Notes: generated from the sequence alone by a model not told the origin. Counted from the first letter of the stretch, positions 53,271-62,915 are shown. The stretch: DNA of 64,000 nt from Tubulanus polymorphus (GCF_964204645.1 NC_134034.1:3938072-4002071), one strand, 5' to 3'. Made by a program: numbers and translations.

Positions 53271-55520
53271 TGTCCGACTATAGATCCCCGGCTGGTATTC
53301 AAACTCGGTGGCATCATGTGACAGACTAACCATCTGATAATCTGATATGATTTTCTGGAAGCAGCGCGTAAAATATGTATTGAATTTGTCTTCCTCCGCC
53401 TAAACGTTAAGTTATATATGAATCGTTGATGCTATGTTAAGTTTTAATAGAATACGTAATTCTTATCTCGATTCTTTCGAAGGGTGCTAGAATTGTAAAA
53501 TAAGCCTGTGGCAATCATCCAATGGTTTTACTAACATCTGAGAAACCCAAATCTAAACTTAGATTTTATGAGCGTTTAGTTTGTTTTTCTATACCAGCCT
53601 TTCCTGAGATTTGCAGTTTATTCCTCCAATTTGACTTAGACTTCATTCAAAGTGAAACTAAGAGTGTTTGAAAGTGTTGTCTTAGTGTTTGAATCGATGA
53701 GAGTATTCTTCCGGTCGGGTTCCACGTAGATCGTAGATGATTGGTGAACTATTTTTCACTATCTATAAGTGAGTGCAGTTTTTCGCCATCTGGTGAGTGC
53801 GAGCCGATTCACTCGAAACCACAAAATAATAAGACTTGAATTAGAATGAATGCATCGATGCTGTATATTTGCCGTGAAAAGCAGTACGCAAATTGTAGAT
53901 GATATTATTCAATTAACAACAGGTCCACGGGTCGCAATAGCGAGCAACTCTTTCCACCGCCGCGGCGTCATCGGTAAGTCTCTCGGCATTCCGTTCTGTA
54001 TCAGCCGCAGCGACGGTCCACAGCGACGCCGCTATTGTCGACGCGCTGAGCAGCAAATTGCAAACCTGACCTGAAAATAGAACACACGAAACGTTAATCT
54101 TTTTCATGCACAGCTTCATTTCGACCAAAGCATCTTTTGTAGCAACTTGGACTGAAACTGGAGCGGCTTCAGATGTTTTCTGTTTAGTCTGGACGCGTGG
54201 TGATAATTCTTTTACCCGAAAAAATATTGTCTGTAAAAATCTGGTGTTTTTATGCAGCTACAGTCGTTTTCAACCAGTTTAAATACTTAACCTTTTGAAA
54301 GTGTTCTGATAAAATGTATTTGCTTAATTTCTGGTGTTTGTATCATTTTCCAGCGGGGCTGCTCCGACTTTGGACAGATGAATAATTTTCCGAATCGGAT
54401 GCACCCTAATTCGCTATTTCCAAATTTTCACTACTAAAGCAATTCTCGCTCAACTCGGTCGGGATTGTGATGTTCAAAAGCCGGAAAAGTACATTTATGG
54501 GCATCTAGATGTTTTCCCGAATCCCGCACCGAGCTTCGCGCCATCGGCGCTCGTCGGTGACACCTTCGATATTTCTAAAAACGTATCCCATACCTACCAT
54601 CGGTCCTGTTTTCAACAAAAAAATCATGAGCTGCGTCAAAATGAAGTTGCTTTAAACGACTTTATACATGCAAAGTGAGGATCAATTCCTTCATCTATAA
54701 CCCTTGCCCTACTGGCCATATACCCCGCCCACTGTGCTGACCCAGAAATACTTGTTTTGGGTGTAATTTTACTAACACCCGATGGAACTGATACTCTAAG
54801 TGTTATGAAAGGGGTACTGTACCCACAGTAGGGCACCATAGTTGGCAAACATTTGGTGACAAAAAAATTAATTTCCATGTTAATTATGTGCGTCACATGA
54901 CCCGATTGACATGATTTATAAGTTTTCAGAAAATTTTCAAATAAAATTCGGATATCCTACCAATTTCTATACGAAGCCGGCTATTCTATTCTGCAGTATG
55001 TTCTGATGATTATCTGAGAATTTGATGGTAAAATTCCCATAGATGAAGAAAGAATAGGTGTTTTAGTGCAGCGAAGCAGTCAGCGCAAATACACAAATAC
55101 ATTGATGATTATTGATCCATTAAATGTATTTCGAATCGACTGTTTGTACTAAGTAGATGAAATGCTTAACGTTTAACGTTTCGGAGTAAATGGCGCATTG
55201 GTTTGGAAATTTTCTGTGAAAATATTAGTCGCCGGTCACCCTGACCTAATGCGTTAAGAGAAGCATGGTAGTGTTAGTCAAATGGACGTTAATGAGAAGA
55301 AGGTTTTCCAATAGAAGACGATGTACGGGATACGGTCTACGAGTCTAGGAGGCCGTTCGTGCGGCGAAGCAAAAATTTTGAAAATTCGAAACTCTCAAAA
55401 TCGACATGGACCTGTAACAAGCGTACAAAATAAATGACACTGCCTGCGATCATGACTGATCATAATCATAACTGTGGTCCCATGATAAATTTTTACAATC
55501 AAAAATATGAAATATTCACA

Positions 55521-55572
55521 TCATACTGGTATTTTCATATCATACTGATATGAAAATACCAATATGATATGA
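55521..55572. repeat. AT-rich perfect palindrome
   Basis: TCATACTGGTATTTTCATAT and its inverse are separated by CATACTG; the stem is about 22 bp with one or two mismatches. Confidence 0.8.
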
Positions 55573-55983
55573 AAATTTAATCATTTGCGCTATGCCGCTA
55601 TGCCTGAAAAGGGGAAAATGTAACTCCCGAAAATGTTTTCTAGAATAGATATCTAAACTAACTAGAAAATGAGATTTGAACTGTTTTTGCTTCTATGGAT
55701 TTTCAACTATTTAACTCTCTACCTAAGATCTACAATCCAAATACCGTGTGACTATCAGTTTATCGCGACTTTCACTTACCTAGCATCTTATAAAACGACT
55801 GGAACGTCAAATATGAAACTTCAGCGTCTGACGAAACTGTTCGACTGTACCGGTCTATAGTATGAATTTATAGAAACCAGTATTTGAACATCGGTCGGTC
55901 CGTATTGCAATTTGATCCGGTACTCGTTTCCTAGTTTGAGTTTGATTCGATAGTGAATGGCTTTTTTGCGATTGTGAGCCGTT

Positions 55984-56051
55984 TGGCTTTCATACATGTC
56001 CAGTAACTATTGCACGAATTTCAGCGGTATTTTCATTGAAAATCGATGAGG
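55984..56051 (+). pseudogene. Possible N-terminal relic of the broken GPCR
   Basis: ATG near 55997 opens MSSNYCTNFSGIFIENR then a stop. Two N-glycosylation-type sites (N-x-S/T) would suit a receptor N-terminus, and the strand and position fit the receptor pieces at 56888-57430. The link is speculative. Confidence 0.25.
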
Positions 56052-56212
56052 AATATTGACGTTTTCAAATTATTTGAACAGAAGTCCTATTTTCTGCTGA
56101 AACACGAGAAACACTTCGCTACGTTCCATCTCCCTAAGCATTGTTCATCGAGCCCATTGAGTATGAAATTAGAATCCCAATTCAGAGCGACATTGATGAA
56201 GTGGATATGTAC

Positions 56213-56345
56213 GGAAGCGATAAAGGGCCTCAAGTTGTCGCGTTCAAACTCGACAAGTCGCCATATTTTATTTCGATTATCGCGATATATCGCGTCAAGT
56301 CGACATGAATATGTCGACATATCGTGACGTTTTCACGATAAATTT
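56213..56345. mobile_element. TACGGAAGCGATAA palindromic element, half copy
   Basis: TACGGAAGCGATAAAGGGCC, then CGCGATATATCGCGTC, AGTCGACATGAATATGTCGA and GACGTTTTCACG. Has the left end but no right end. Confidence 0.75.
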
Positions 56346-56394
56346 CGCTTTTTGTCCATTTTCCATGGGACAAGTACGGAAGCGATAAAGTACG

Positions 56395-56613
56395 GAAGCG
56401 ATAAGGGGCCTCGAGATGTCGCGTTCCAACTCGGCAAGTCGTCATATTTATGTCGATATATCGCGATATATCGACAAAATTTGTCGTGAAAACGTCACGA
56501 TATGTCGACATATTCATGTCGACTGGACGCGATATATCGCGATATATCGACATAAATATGGCGACTTGTCGAGTTTGAACGCGACATCTCGAGGCCCTTT
56601 ATCGCTTCCGTAG
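56395..56613. mobile_element. TACGGAAGCGATAA palindromic element, complete
   Basis: TACGGAAGCGATAA at the left end and TTATCGCTTCCGTA-type right end. In between are nested palindromes (GATATATCGCGATATATC twice, TATGTCGACATA) so that nearly the whole 219 bp folds on itself. Proteins read from it are meaningless. Confidence 0.88.
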
Positions 56614-56694
56614 GACAAGTACGGGATAAGCCGTCATTTGAAGACACGTCTTAATGTAAGATGAGGACACCAGTGATATGACGACTGAGTTTCA

Positions 56695-56881
56695 AGTCGT
56701 CATGAATATGTCGACTTGTCGCGAGGAAAATGGTCGTGAAAACGAAATATGTCGTCAAAACGTCACGATATGTCGACATATTCATGTCGACTTGACGCGA
56801 TATATCGCGGTATGTCGACATAAATATGGCGACTTGTCAAGTTGGAACGCGACATCTCGAGGCCCTTTATCGCTTCCGTAG
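56695..56881. mobile_element. TACGGAAGCGATAA palindromic element, right part
   Basis: Starts within the family (AAGTCGTCATGAATATGTCG) and ends with CGAGGCCCTTTATCGCTTCC GTA. It ends seven bases upstream of the surviving receptor frame. Confidence 0.8.
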
Positions 56882-56887
56882 ATAAGA

Positions 56888-57430
56888 GCTAGTTATAAAT
56901 TCGTTCACTTCATGTACGTCTGCGGAATAGGAATGATTTGCTTATTCGGCATTGTCGGCAATCTTCTTAATTTGATCGTGTTCAGTCTTGATAAACATGA
57001 TTTGCTGTCGATCAAGATCCTGAGGGTTTTGGCGTGTTGCGATATGGCGTTTCTAATCGTGTGTTTCGTGTACTTTTTTGTCAGGCACATGCTGTTTCTA
57101 CGGAAGCGATAAGGGGCCTCGAGATGTCGCGTTCAAACTCGACAAGTCGTCATATTTATGTCGACATACCGCGATATATCGCGTCAAGTCGACATGGCAA
57201 TTTTACTGATTTTTACTATTTGTGAAACGCCCGCTTGCATCGACCGAGTTGCAGATATAGCAGGTTTTGAATTCAAATTGGACGATTTCAAACAATACAC
57301 GCGAAAAACTGGACTCCTATTGGTTGTTCTCGATTCGGCCTTGAATTTCCTCGTTTATTTATCGATGAATTCTAAATTCAGACTCAATCTGAAAACGCTT
57401 TTTCAACACTTTACGAACAGGCAGAAATAG
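56888..57430 (+). pseudogene. Broken FMRFamide/peptide-type GPCR
   Basis: A rhodopsin-family receptor relic. Part 1 (56912-57093) encodes TM1 with the GN..N signature (IVGNLLNLIVF) and TM2 (LRVLACCDMAFLIVCFVYFF). Part 2 (57194-57430) encodes the end of TM6 (AILLIFTICETPACIDRV), a loop, TM7 with a modified NPxxY region (LLVVLDSALNFLVYL) and the basic helix 8 (NSKFRLNLKTLF), then a stop. TM3 to mid-TM6 are missing, and a ~100-bp palindromic element (57093-57193) sits exactly at the join. The two reading frames are otherwise clean, which suggests loss by element-mediated deletion fairly recently. The pattern resembles invertebrate FMRFamide-receptor-like proteins; a precise ligand cannot be given. 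Confidence 0.8.
57093..57193. mobile_element. TACGGAAGCGATAA element inside the GPCR
   Basis: CTACGGAAGCGATAAGGGGC through CGCGATATATCGCGTCAAGT, CGACA. Only the left half of the palindrome is present, ending at the ATG-like GACATGG where receptor sequence resumes. Confidence 0.85.
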
Positions 57431-57474
57431 ATTAGATTTGCGGGGAATGAAAATGATATCGAATCTTGTACAAT

Positions 57475-57640
57475 AACCACTCTAAAACGTGGTGAACGGA
57501 TAATAAGATGAAAGATGATCTCTGGGTGAGATAGAAACGTCGTGTATTTAATGTTTTAGATTTTTTGAATAAATAAATTCTTGATTTTAAAATTCTTTTA
57601 ATTTGTACATAGTGGGTGTTTATGTTAATATGGTATCTAT
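57475..57640. mobile_element. Rearranged Penelope-like unit
   Basis: Starts AACCACTCTAAAACGTGGTG AACGGATAATAAGAT, the inverse of the flank at 35000-35035, then runs directly into GATGATCTCTGGGTGAGAT, AGAAACGTCG and AATAAATAAATTCTTG as in 34880-34970. Confidence 0.65.
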
Positions 57641-59193
57641 GACATGCAAACATTGAAGTATGGTTGTGGTCAACTCAGGCGTGACTGACCTAACTCTCCG
57701 CTAGATGGCGAACTAGTCGACGGTGACTGCTCTCACCGCACTATGGCATGCTTTAGAGCTGTCTTACAGTCGTTGAAATGCCCAAACGCTGATAGGTGGC
57801 GGGACTTTTTGGAAAAATTTCATTTCTACGAAAAAATCGCAAAAACAATTGCCAAAATGTGAAGAAATTCATTTGTTAATCCGCCACCGAATGGGAAGCG
57901 CGATATTCGACAAAAAGAAGGTCGTACCAGAGCGCTGCAGGCGAAGTGTTCACGGAATGACATCATCAATTTCCGCGCGCAACCTAACATCATGTGTAGC
58001 TAAGATGCTGGCCCATGAGCCATAAGCAGGATTTCCCCTGGATTTACACGCTTATATCTCGATAAAACGCTTGAATTTCTTAAATAAATGAAAGTTGCTG
58101 GCAAATCGTTGTAGGCGCGTTCACAGGGGCTCGTAAAATCGGAAAATGCGCGTTTGCAAAGCTGGAAGATCGTATGGATTAACGAAACAACCGCAATATC
58201 CAAATGAATATATCCAATAGAATGTTTTGCGCATTTGAAGCCCTCGACAATCAAAATCGGTGAAGGATTTCGTGTCGAACTCAACGTTTTAAATTTCGAA
58301 ATCGGCAAAAACCGGCGTCATAGCATTTTCGGTCCAGGCGATTTCGGCCCTTATTTCGCGTTCAAAGACATATAATTCACGAACTATTCATTAGAAGATA
58401 ACGGGATTAGTTTCGTTAGAGCAGGGATTAGTTTCGTTAGTTTCGTTAGAAGCTATCAGCTTTCATATGATGCCTGGATTATCAAAATCGGATGAGAAAT
58501 AACGATTGAAATAGTAAGCGACTGAAGTTGAGTAGTTTGTGAGCGTCGTTAGCCCCCTTGTTATTTTATATATACTATATACATTGGATTAACAGATTAT
58601 CGTTTTTATATTACCTACAACTCTGATACGAGCCCCCGTGGGCGCGTTGCTTAAGTAAATGGACGGTTTGATCCGTGTTGATTCGAGTTGCTTAAATAAA
58701 AACGCCTCTGGCTACTGGGGAATCCCCGCACGAGTCAATTCAAATTCGAATGTATCAATTAATTCCAACAAAACCGTGGCTCAGTTTGTTAATTATTCAT
58801 TGTTTTGACTTGGCTTCCTATGAACAAGCTTTCTAATGGAACAAGCTTTCTAACGTTGTAACCTGTAGTGGAAGAAAAACAAAATGCTGAAATATTAAAC
58901 GAAATTGATATATTCTAAAAACTCCTTGGATTTACTCTACTCGTTTGATCGTTGATTCTGGAAGTACATCGAAATGAGCGGTGTTACATCATCCAATCGG
59001 CTGTGACTGTGTATTTTGTTGCCGTGAAGTCACCAGGTACACGAGTTAACTTTGATGTCGTCCAGTCAGCTAGTCGCACTTACGTCTCATGTCTGCCGTC
59101 ATTCGACCAGTCACCCAGGAAGAAAGACACTCTAAATATTTGGATGGATATATGAAAGCTGTGGGTACTGGAGTGTGTAATGGGTAGCGTAGT

Positions 59194-59230
59194 GTGATCT
59201 GTGTGCATTTGTGGCCAGCACACAGATCAC
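59194..59230. repeat. Short perfect hairpin
   Basis: GTGATCTGTGTGC and GCACACAGATCAC, a 13-bp perfect stem, enclose an 11-base loop. No obvious function. Confidence 0.85.
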
Positions 59231-60526
59231 ATTGTTCATTGGGGTTTGGTCCAGGACTCGCGAGATTTTCAACAACACGGAACTAATGTGTAATAAATGA
59301 TGACTTGAATTGCATGACTACCTACCACCCCTCATTATTGTTGGAAAACTAAACGTTCGGCACTGACTAAAAATTATTAATAACATTTTAGAAATGGCCA
59401 GAATTTTAACTTAGGTTCTATCTCATTTTTATTTTACAATTGCGATTGGTATAATTTTTTTTTAAACGGCCGTTAAGGCTTCATGTTTCGTCTGCAATTC
59501 ACTGCAAATAGTTACGCAACTACGCACATTTCAGTGTTTTTGGCAGCAGTACACTCAATCGGCACCGTTCGTGACTAGCTTCACTGCGGAATTATCATTA
59601 ATTAACATCGCCATATCACATCATCAACTTATATTGTGCCTTAAAACCCTAACAGCTGAAATAATTGAAATACACACACTATTTCTATCATTGAAAATTG
59701 AGAGAGTGGCCATGTTTGTGTTTGCTGCTTCGCGTAAATCCCGCGCGGTGGCGCAACCGCGCGGAGTGGGGCCGATACGTCCAGTTATTGCCTAGTATAC
59801 GGCGTCACCCTGGCGTGAAATAAATGGGTGGGTCTTCGGATCACGTCAAAATGAGGACCGAATCACTACCAACATATACACGTATGAAACGCGTGCAGTA
59901 TTCCAACGGATTTGTAGAGAGGAGCAATGCGGCCAACAACATTTTATTTTCAGTTTAAAAGGTTTGAGAAGTCGACTTTTCGAGACTTTCTAAGTCGACT
60001 TTTCGAGTGTATCACTTCTATTCATGCACATCCATTACTTATAAAAATACGTCTTCTCATGATATTCAAGGCAATATATTTCGACGTTCAAAAAATTATA
60101 GGGCTCATTATATAATCATGATAATAAATAGAATATATTTTTGAGAATGTATTTTGAGCGTCCGAGGGAATATTAACTGGCTGAAAATGAATTGCTTGGA
60201 AGTCATACATTTTGCCAATTTTTGTCATGCAAGTTAATTTTGATGTCGTCTAGTCATGCATCCAATCACCAAGTGAACCCGGCGCACAGTCACCCAGTAT
60301 ACCATGCATACAGTCTGTATGGATTTCAAAGTTGGCCCAACAGAGTTGTTAAGACTTGTACTACGATATGGTATTACATTAGTATTCCATCCCCGTTCGA
60401 TTTTTGGCGAAGGTAACGAGTGATTCCTATTTCTATTTGGTCATTAAACTGCTTTCCTCAATCCAAAAACAACCAATCAAAAGGCAAGCTAGATATTTTT
60501 TGTTTCTTACGACATAGTAGTAGTAT

Positions 60527-60532
60527 TTTATT
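60527..60532 (-). promoter_or_regulatory. Candidate polyadenylation signal of the H1-like gene
   Basis: AATAAA on the minus strand, 74 bp after the stop in the read frame and 36 bp after the stop of the other frame. The presence of a polyadenylation signal, and of an intron, sets the gene apart from replication-dependent H1 genes, which end in a stem-loop. Confidence 0.55.
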
Positions 60533-60605
60533 ATTTGTTTTCTGTATACAATTAACGTTACATTTACTTACTCTACCAAACCAAGAAGTTCATCAAAAAA
60601 TCGTT

Positions 60606-60994
60606 TTAAGGGACTTTTCTTGGCTGCCTTTTTGGTGGCCGGTTTCCTTGCGGGCTTTTTCGCCATGGATGCAGGCTTCTTGGCAGTGGCTTCCCGGGCC
60701 TTTTCCCCATGGATGCATGCTTCTTGGCAGCTCGCTTCCTGGCCTTTTTGGATGCAGGCTTCTTGGCAGCTGGCTTCCTGGCGTTTTGGAATGCAGGGTT
60801 CCTGGCGGCCGCAGCAGGCTTTTTGGCGGGACGCTCATAGGTTACAGGCTTCTGGGAAATCTTAAAGGCTCCTGATGCTCCGACGCCTTTTGTATGTACC
60901 AACAAACCACTAGTGGCCATTCTCTTTAATGCGAGCTTGATTTCTGTGGACGGATTTTCTCCAACTTTGTAATTTGTAGCTTGTCGGGACGAAC
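60606..60994 (-). CDS. H1-like gene exon 2: rest of the globular domain and basic tail
   Basis: Residues 53-181. The tail has repeats of the kind KKPAS-K/M, ending in the present frame with PQGNRPPKRQPRKVP. In the +1 frame from about 60700 the repeats continue as AKKPASMAKKPARKPATKK and run to a stop at 60568-60570. Confidence 0.8.
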
Positions 60995-61880
60995 CTACGA
61001 AAGGAAATATCAATAATTACGATTGATGACATTTCAGAATAGACTGGTGTGCGCAACAACTCCGGATTTCCACTAGAAGATTCGATTTATAAACAACTAC
61101 AGTTTTTAAAGATTTTATGAAAGATGTTATACAAGTCACGTAACCCCGATTCACAGGTTAAGAGCCACGATTCGCCAAATTTTTCATCGGTAACAAATTG
61201 AGTTAAGTGAAAATTGATTGAAAATCCCAACTATATCTTTGATTGGGTTGGCTTTTCGTATTGTCGAGCACCCTATATGCCGGGATGATGTAAGACGGGC
61301 ACTCACCAGAACGAATGAACCAAAATTTGAATTTGATTAAGTCAGAGATTGTATTTGGTAATTTGGTCAAAAGGGCCTCAGCAGGGGCTAGTTGTCAAAA
61401 AGACGGTTAAAGATGAATACCGCAATGCCAATGAACTATTAACTGTCAAATATGCACTGGATAAACCACTTTTAAGCAACTGGCTCCTGGACCAGCTTCC
61501 ACAGTAGTGAGTTAAGAGTTAACTCTCGAGTTAAAGTTAGTTCGTTTCGAATGAGTTAACTCAAGAGTTAAATCTTAACTCGGAACTGTGGAACTGGACC
61601 CTGCAGATTAAGACGCGTTTCATTACATTCATTTACAGTTAGCGCGCAGAGGGAAACCAAATTTAATCGGTCACTATCCTATTCTAATATTCATCAACGA
61701 AATCGTAGGAACAGATTATTTACCGTTTCTTTCTTTCAACGCGGTAATGGCGGCGGTGATCATTTCTGAGTATTTCGGGTGATCCGCGGGTTTCTTCGGG
61801 GCCGCTTCCATGGCGGCACTGTGAACGCCAACGACGAGTACCATCACGGCCAATGCCACGACGACTTGAAACTTAACCAT
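60606..61880 (-). CDS. Histone H1-like protein with secretory signal peptide, two exons
   Basis: Exon 1 is 61880-61724 and exon 2 is 60994-60606, joined through a GT-AG intron (AAACG|GTAAAT ... TTTCGTAG|GTTCG): 181 residues. Residues 1-21 (MVKFQVVVALAVMVLVV...) form a textbook signal peptide with a V-H-S/A cleavage site. After a short KKP linker comes an H1 globular domain: HPKYSEMITAAITALKERN, GSSRQ, NYKVGENPSTEIKLALKRM, TSGLLVHTKGVGASGAFKIS. About six residues of helix 2 (usually ILKYIM or similar after SSRQA) are absent. Then follows a Lys/Ala/Pro tail as in linker histones. Near residue 150 the repeat pattern jumps frame. A second ATG at codon 24 would give an H1-like protein without the signal. 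A secreted, DNA-binding or antimicrobial role is conceivable, but only the sequence features are established. Confidence 0.82.
60995..61723. other. Intron of the H1-like gene
   Basis: 729 bp. Contains a complete fold-back element (61492-61597) beside an element of the TTGAGCAACCGGCC type (about 61378-61490). Canonical H1 genes lack introns. Confidence 0.75.
61492..61597. mobile_element. Fold-back element, CCAGTTCCACAGT family
   Basis: CCAGCTTCCACAGTAGTGAG at the left mirrors CTCGGAACTGTGGAACTGG at the right, with GAGTTAACTC motifs between. Related pieces: about 5500-5660, 28050-28150, 32248-32345 and 42700. Confidence 0.75.
61724..61880 (-). CDS. H1-like gene exon 1: signal peptide and first H1 helix
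   Basis: Codons 1-52 plus one base. ATG in a good context (AAAATGG). Just upstream on this strand TTATTTTCACGTAG|GC looks like a splice acceptor, so a 5' UTR intron is likely. Confidence 0.82.
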
Positions 61881-62147
61881 TTTTGCGACAAGCCTACGTG
61901 AAAATAAATAATAGATAATAAACGATATCTTCTTGGAGAAAAGCAGTGAAATTCGAAAGTGAAATTGAGTTCTTTTTTTGTAGTCGAGACATATGTTAAA
62001 TAATAGAAATTAAGTTTAGCCTATATCGGGTTAACATCCCGATTCGAGCCATCAACTTTGGAATTAATGCGAAAACTCCTAGAACCCAACATTAGCGTGG
62101 ACACCTTACGAAAAGCTCCTATTTCATGACACAGCTGGCTACGGGCT

Positions 62148-62915
62148 ACGATATTTAATGTTGAATGTTACGATCCTGATTCAGATGAATGGTAAGCATC
62201 GGGAGTCGGTTTAGATAGAATCAACGATTTATTTGAGACGAAATTTCGGTACGTGAAACCGGACCCAGGCAGGGCTGACGGAGCCGGGCTAATAATTTTT
62301 TTGCCGATGATGATTTTTTTCTGACGGTTATTCAAAAACCTTAGCTAGGCCCGGTGCTCCCATCCCTGAAAACGTATTTATGATCGACTATGAAAAACAG
62401 TTGCTTCTGAAATATTATGATCCTTAACATTCGACTCAATCAACCTGAATCATTACACCGGAAAACTATGATCTCAAATAGCCCCAGAGCCTTTGAAATG
62501 AAACCATTAACCATTAAGTTCTCCGGCGAAGACCCCGAACCCCTTGAAAAACGGACGCAGTCAGATATGAGCCGGGCCAAGGTCGAGTTGCTTCCACCGG
62601 CCCAGCCCAAATCACTTCGATGTCCATTTTACGTAAACGATGCCAGATTTAAGTAGTCCATAGGTCGATGAAACTCGGGCTGGATTTATCAGAGGGATAG
62701 CTTCTCATTAGCCCCCGATTTTATCCATCTTCTGGAGCAGCACTGTATTTTGTAAGCGTTTCTTATATTGATATTTCAGGTACGACGCAACTGATATGAC
62801 AATATTCCGGTCGGCGCTCAGCGCATGCGTACTCAAAGACATCCCGAACATTCGCGAATATTTGCATAAAAATCGAACAGGAGAAATAAAACGTCGCGAA
62901 CTGCGCAAACAATAA
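62148..62915 (+). pseudogene. KLHL10 3'-end duplicate (partial exon 7 and full exon 8)
   Basis: 62148-62191 encodes [14 protein letters not shown] with its donor GTAAGC but has no acceptor and no upstream exons. 62780-62915 is a complete copy of exon 8 with acceptor ATATTTCAG and stop; it differs by one silent base in the coding part that I could see. It cannot make a protein alone but could serve as an alternative last exon. Intron 7 here is larger because of a 250-bp segment missing from copy A. Confidence 0.85.
62274..62370. mobile_element. hAT-like MITE
   Basis: CAGGGCTGACGGAGCCGGGC at the left, GCCCGGTGCTCCCATCCCTG at the right, 97 bp. Complete in this duplicate and truncated in the functional gene's intron 7. 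Confidence 0.65.

Larger units (their letters stand above)
51624..53362 (+). repeat. Segmental duplication, copy A (in KLHL10)
   Basis: From the middle of exon 7 through intron 7, exon 8, the 3' UTR and about 1.2 kb of flank. It matches 62148-63697 in the same orientation at high identity, apart from large indels: A lacks about 250 bp present at 62313-62560, and has about 90 bp (52207-52310) and about 350 bp (52637-52985) that B lacks. Confidence 0.93.
52132..56887. other. Intergenic region downstream of KLHL10
   Basis: Holds the KLHL10 3' UTR, a minus-strand B-box repeat (52640-52720), a LINE reverse transcriptase remnant, an AT-rich palindrome and the first three palindromic elements of the 56213-57193 cluster. 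Nothing coding recognised between 53370 and 55950. Confidence 0.6.
57431..60567. other. Intergenic region between GPCR relic and H1-like gene
   Basis: Contains a rearranged Penelope-like unit and a short perfect hairpin. A 102-codon minus-strand frame (58000-58308) shows no recognised domain and is probably chance. Otherwise nothing. Confidence 0.55.

Noticed and set aside
56046-56327. 93-residue plus-strand frame beginning MRNIDVFKLF
   Set aside because: The second half is palindromic-element sequence, and the first half shows no membrane segment or link in frame with the receptor pieces.
58000-58308. 102-residue minus-strand frame
   Set aside because: No domain, no splice or start support, and composition like the surrounding DNA.
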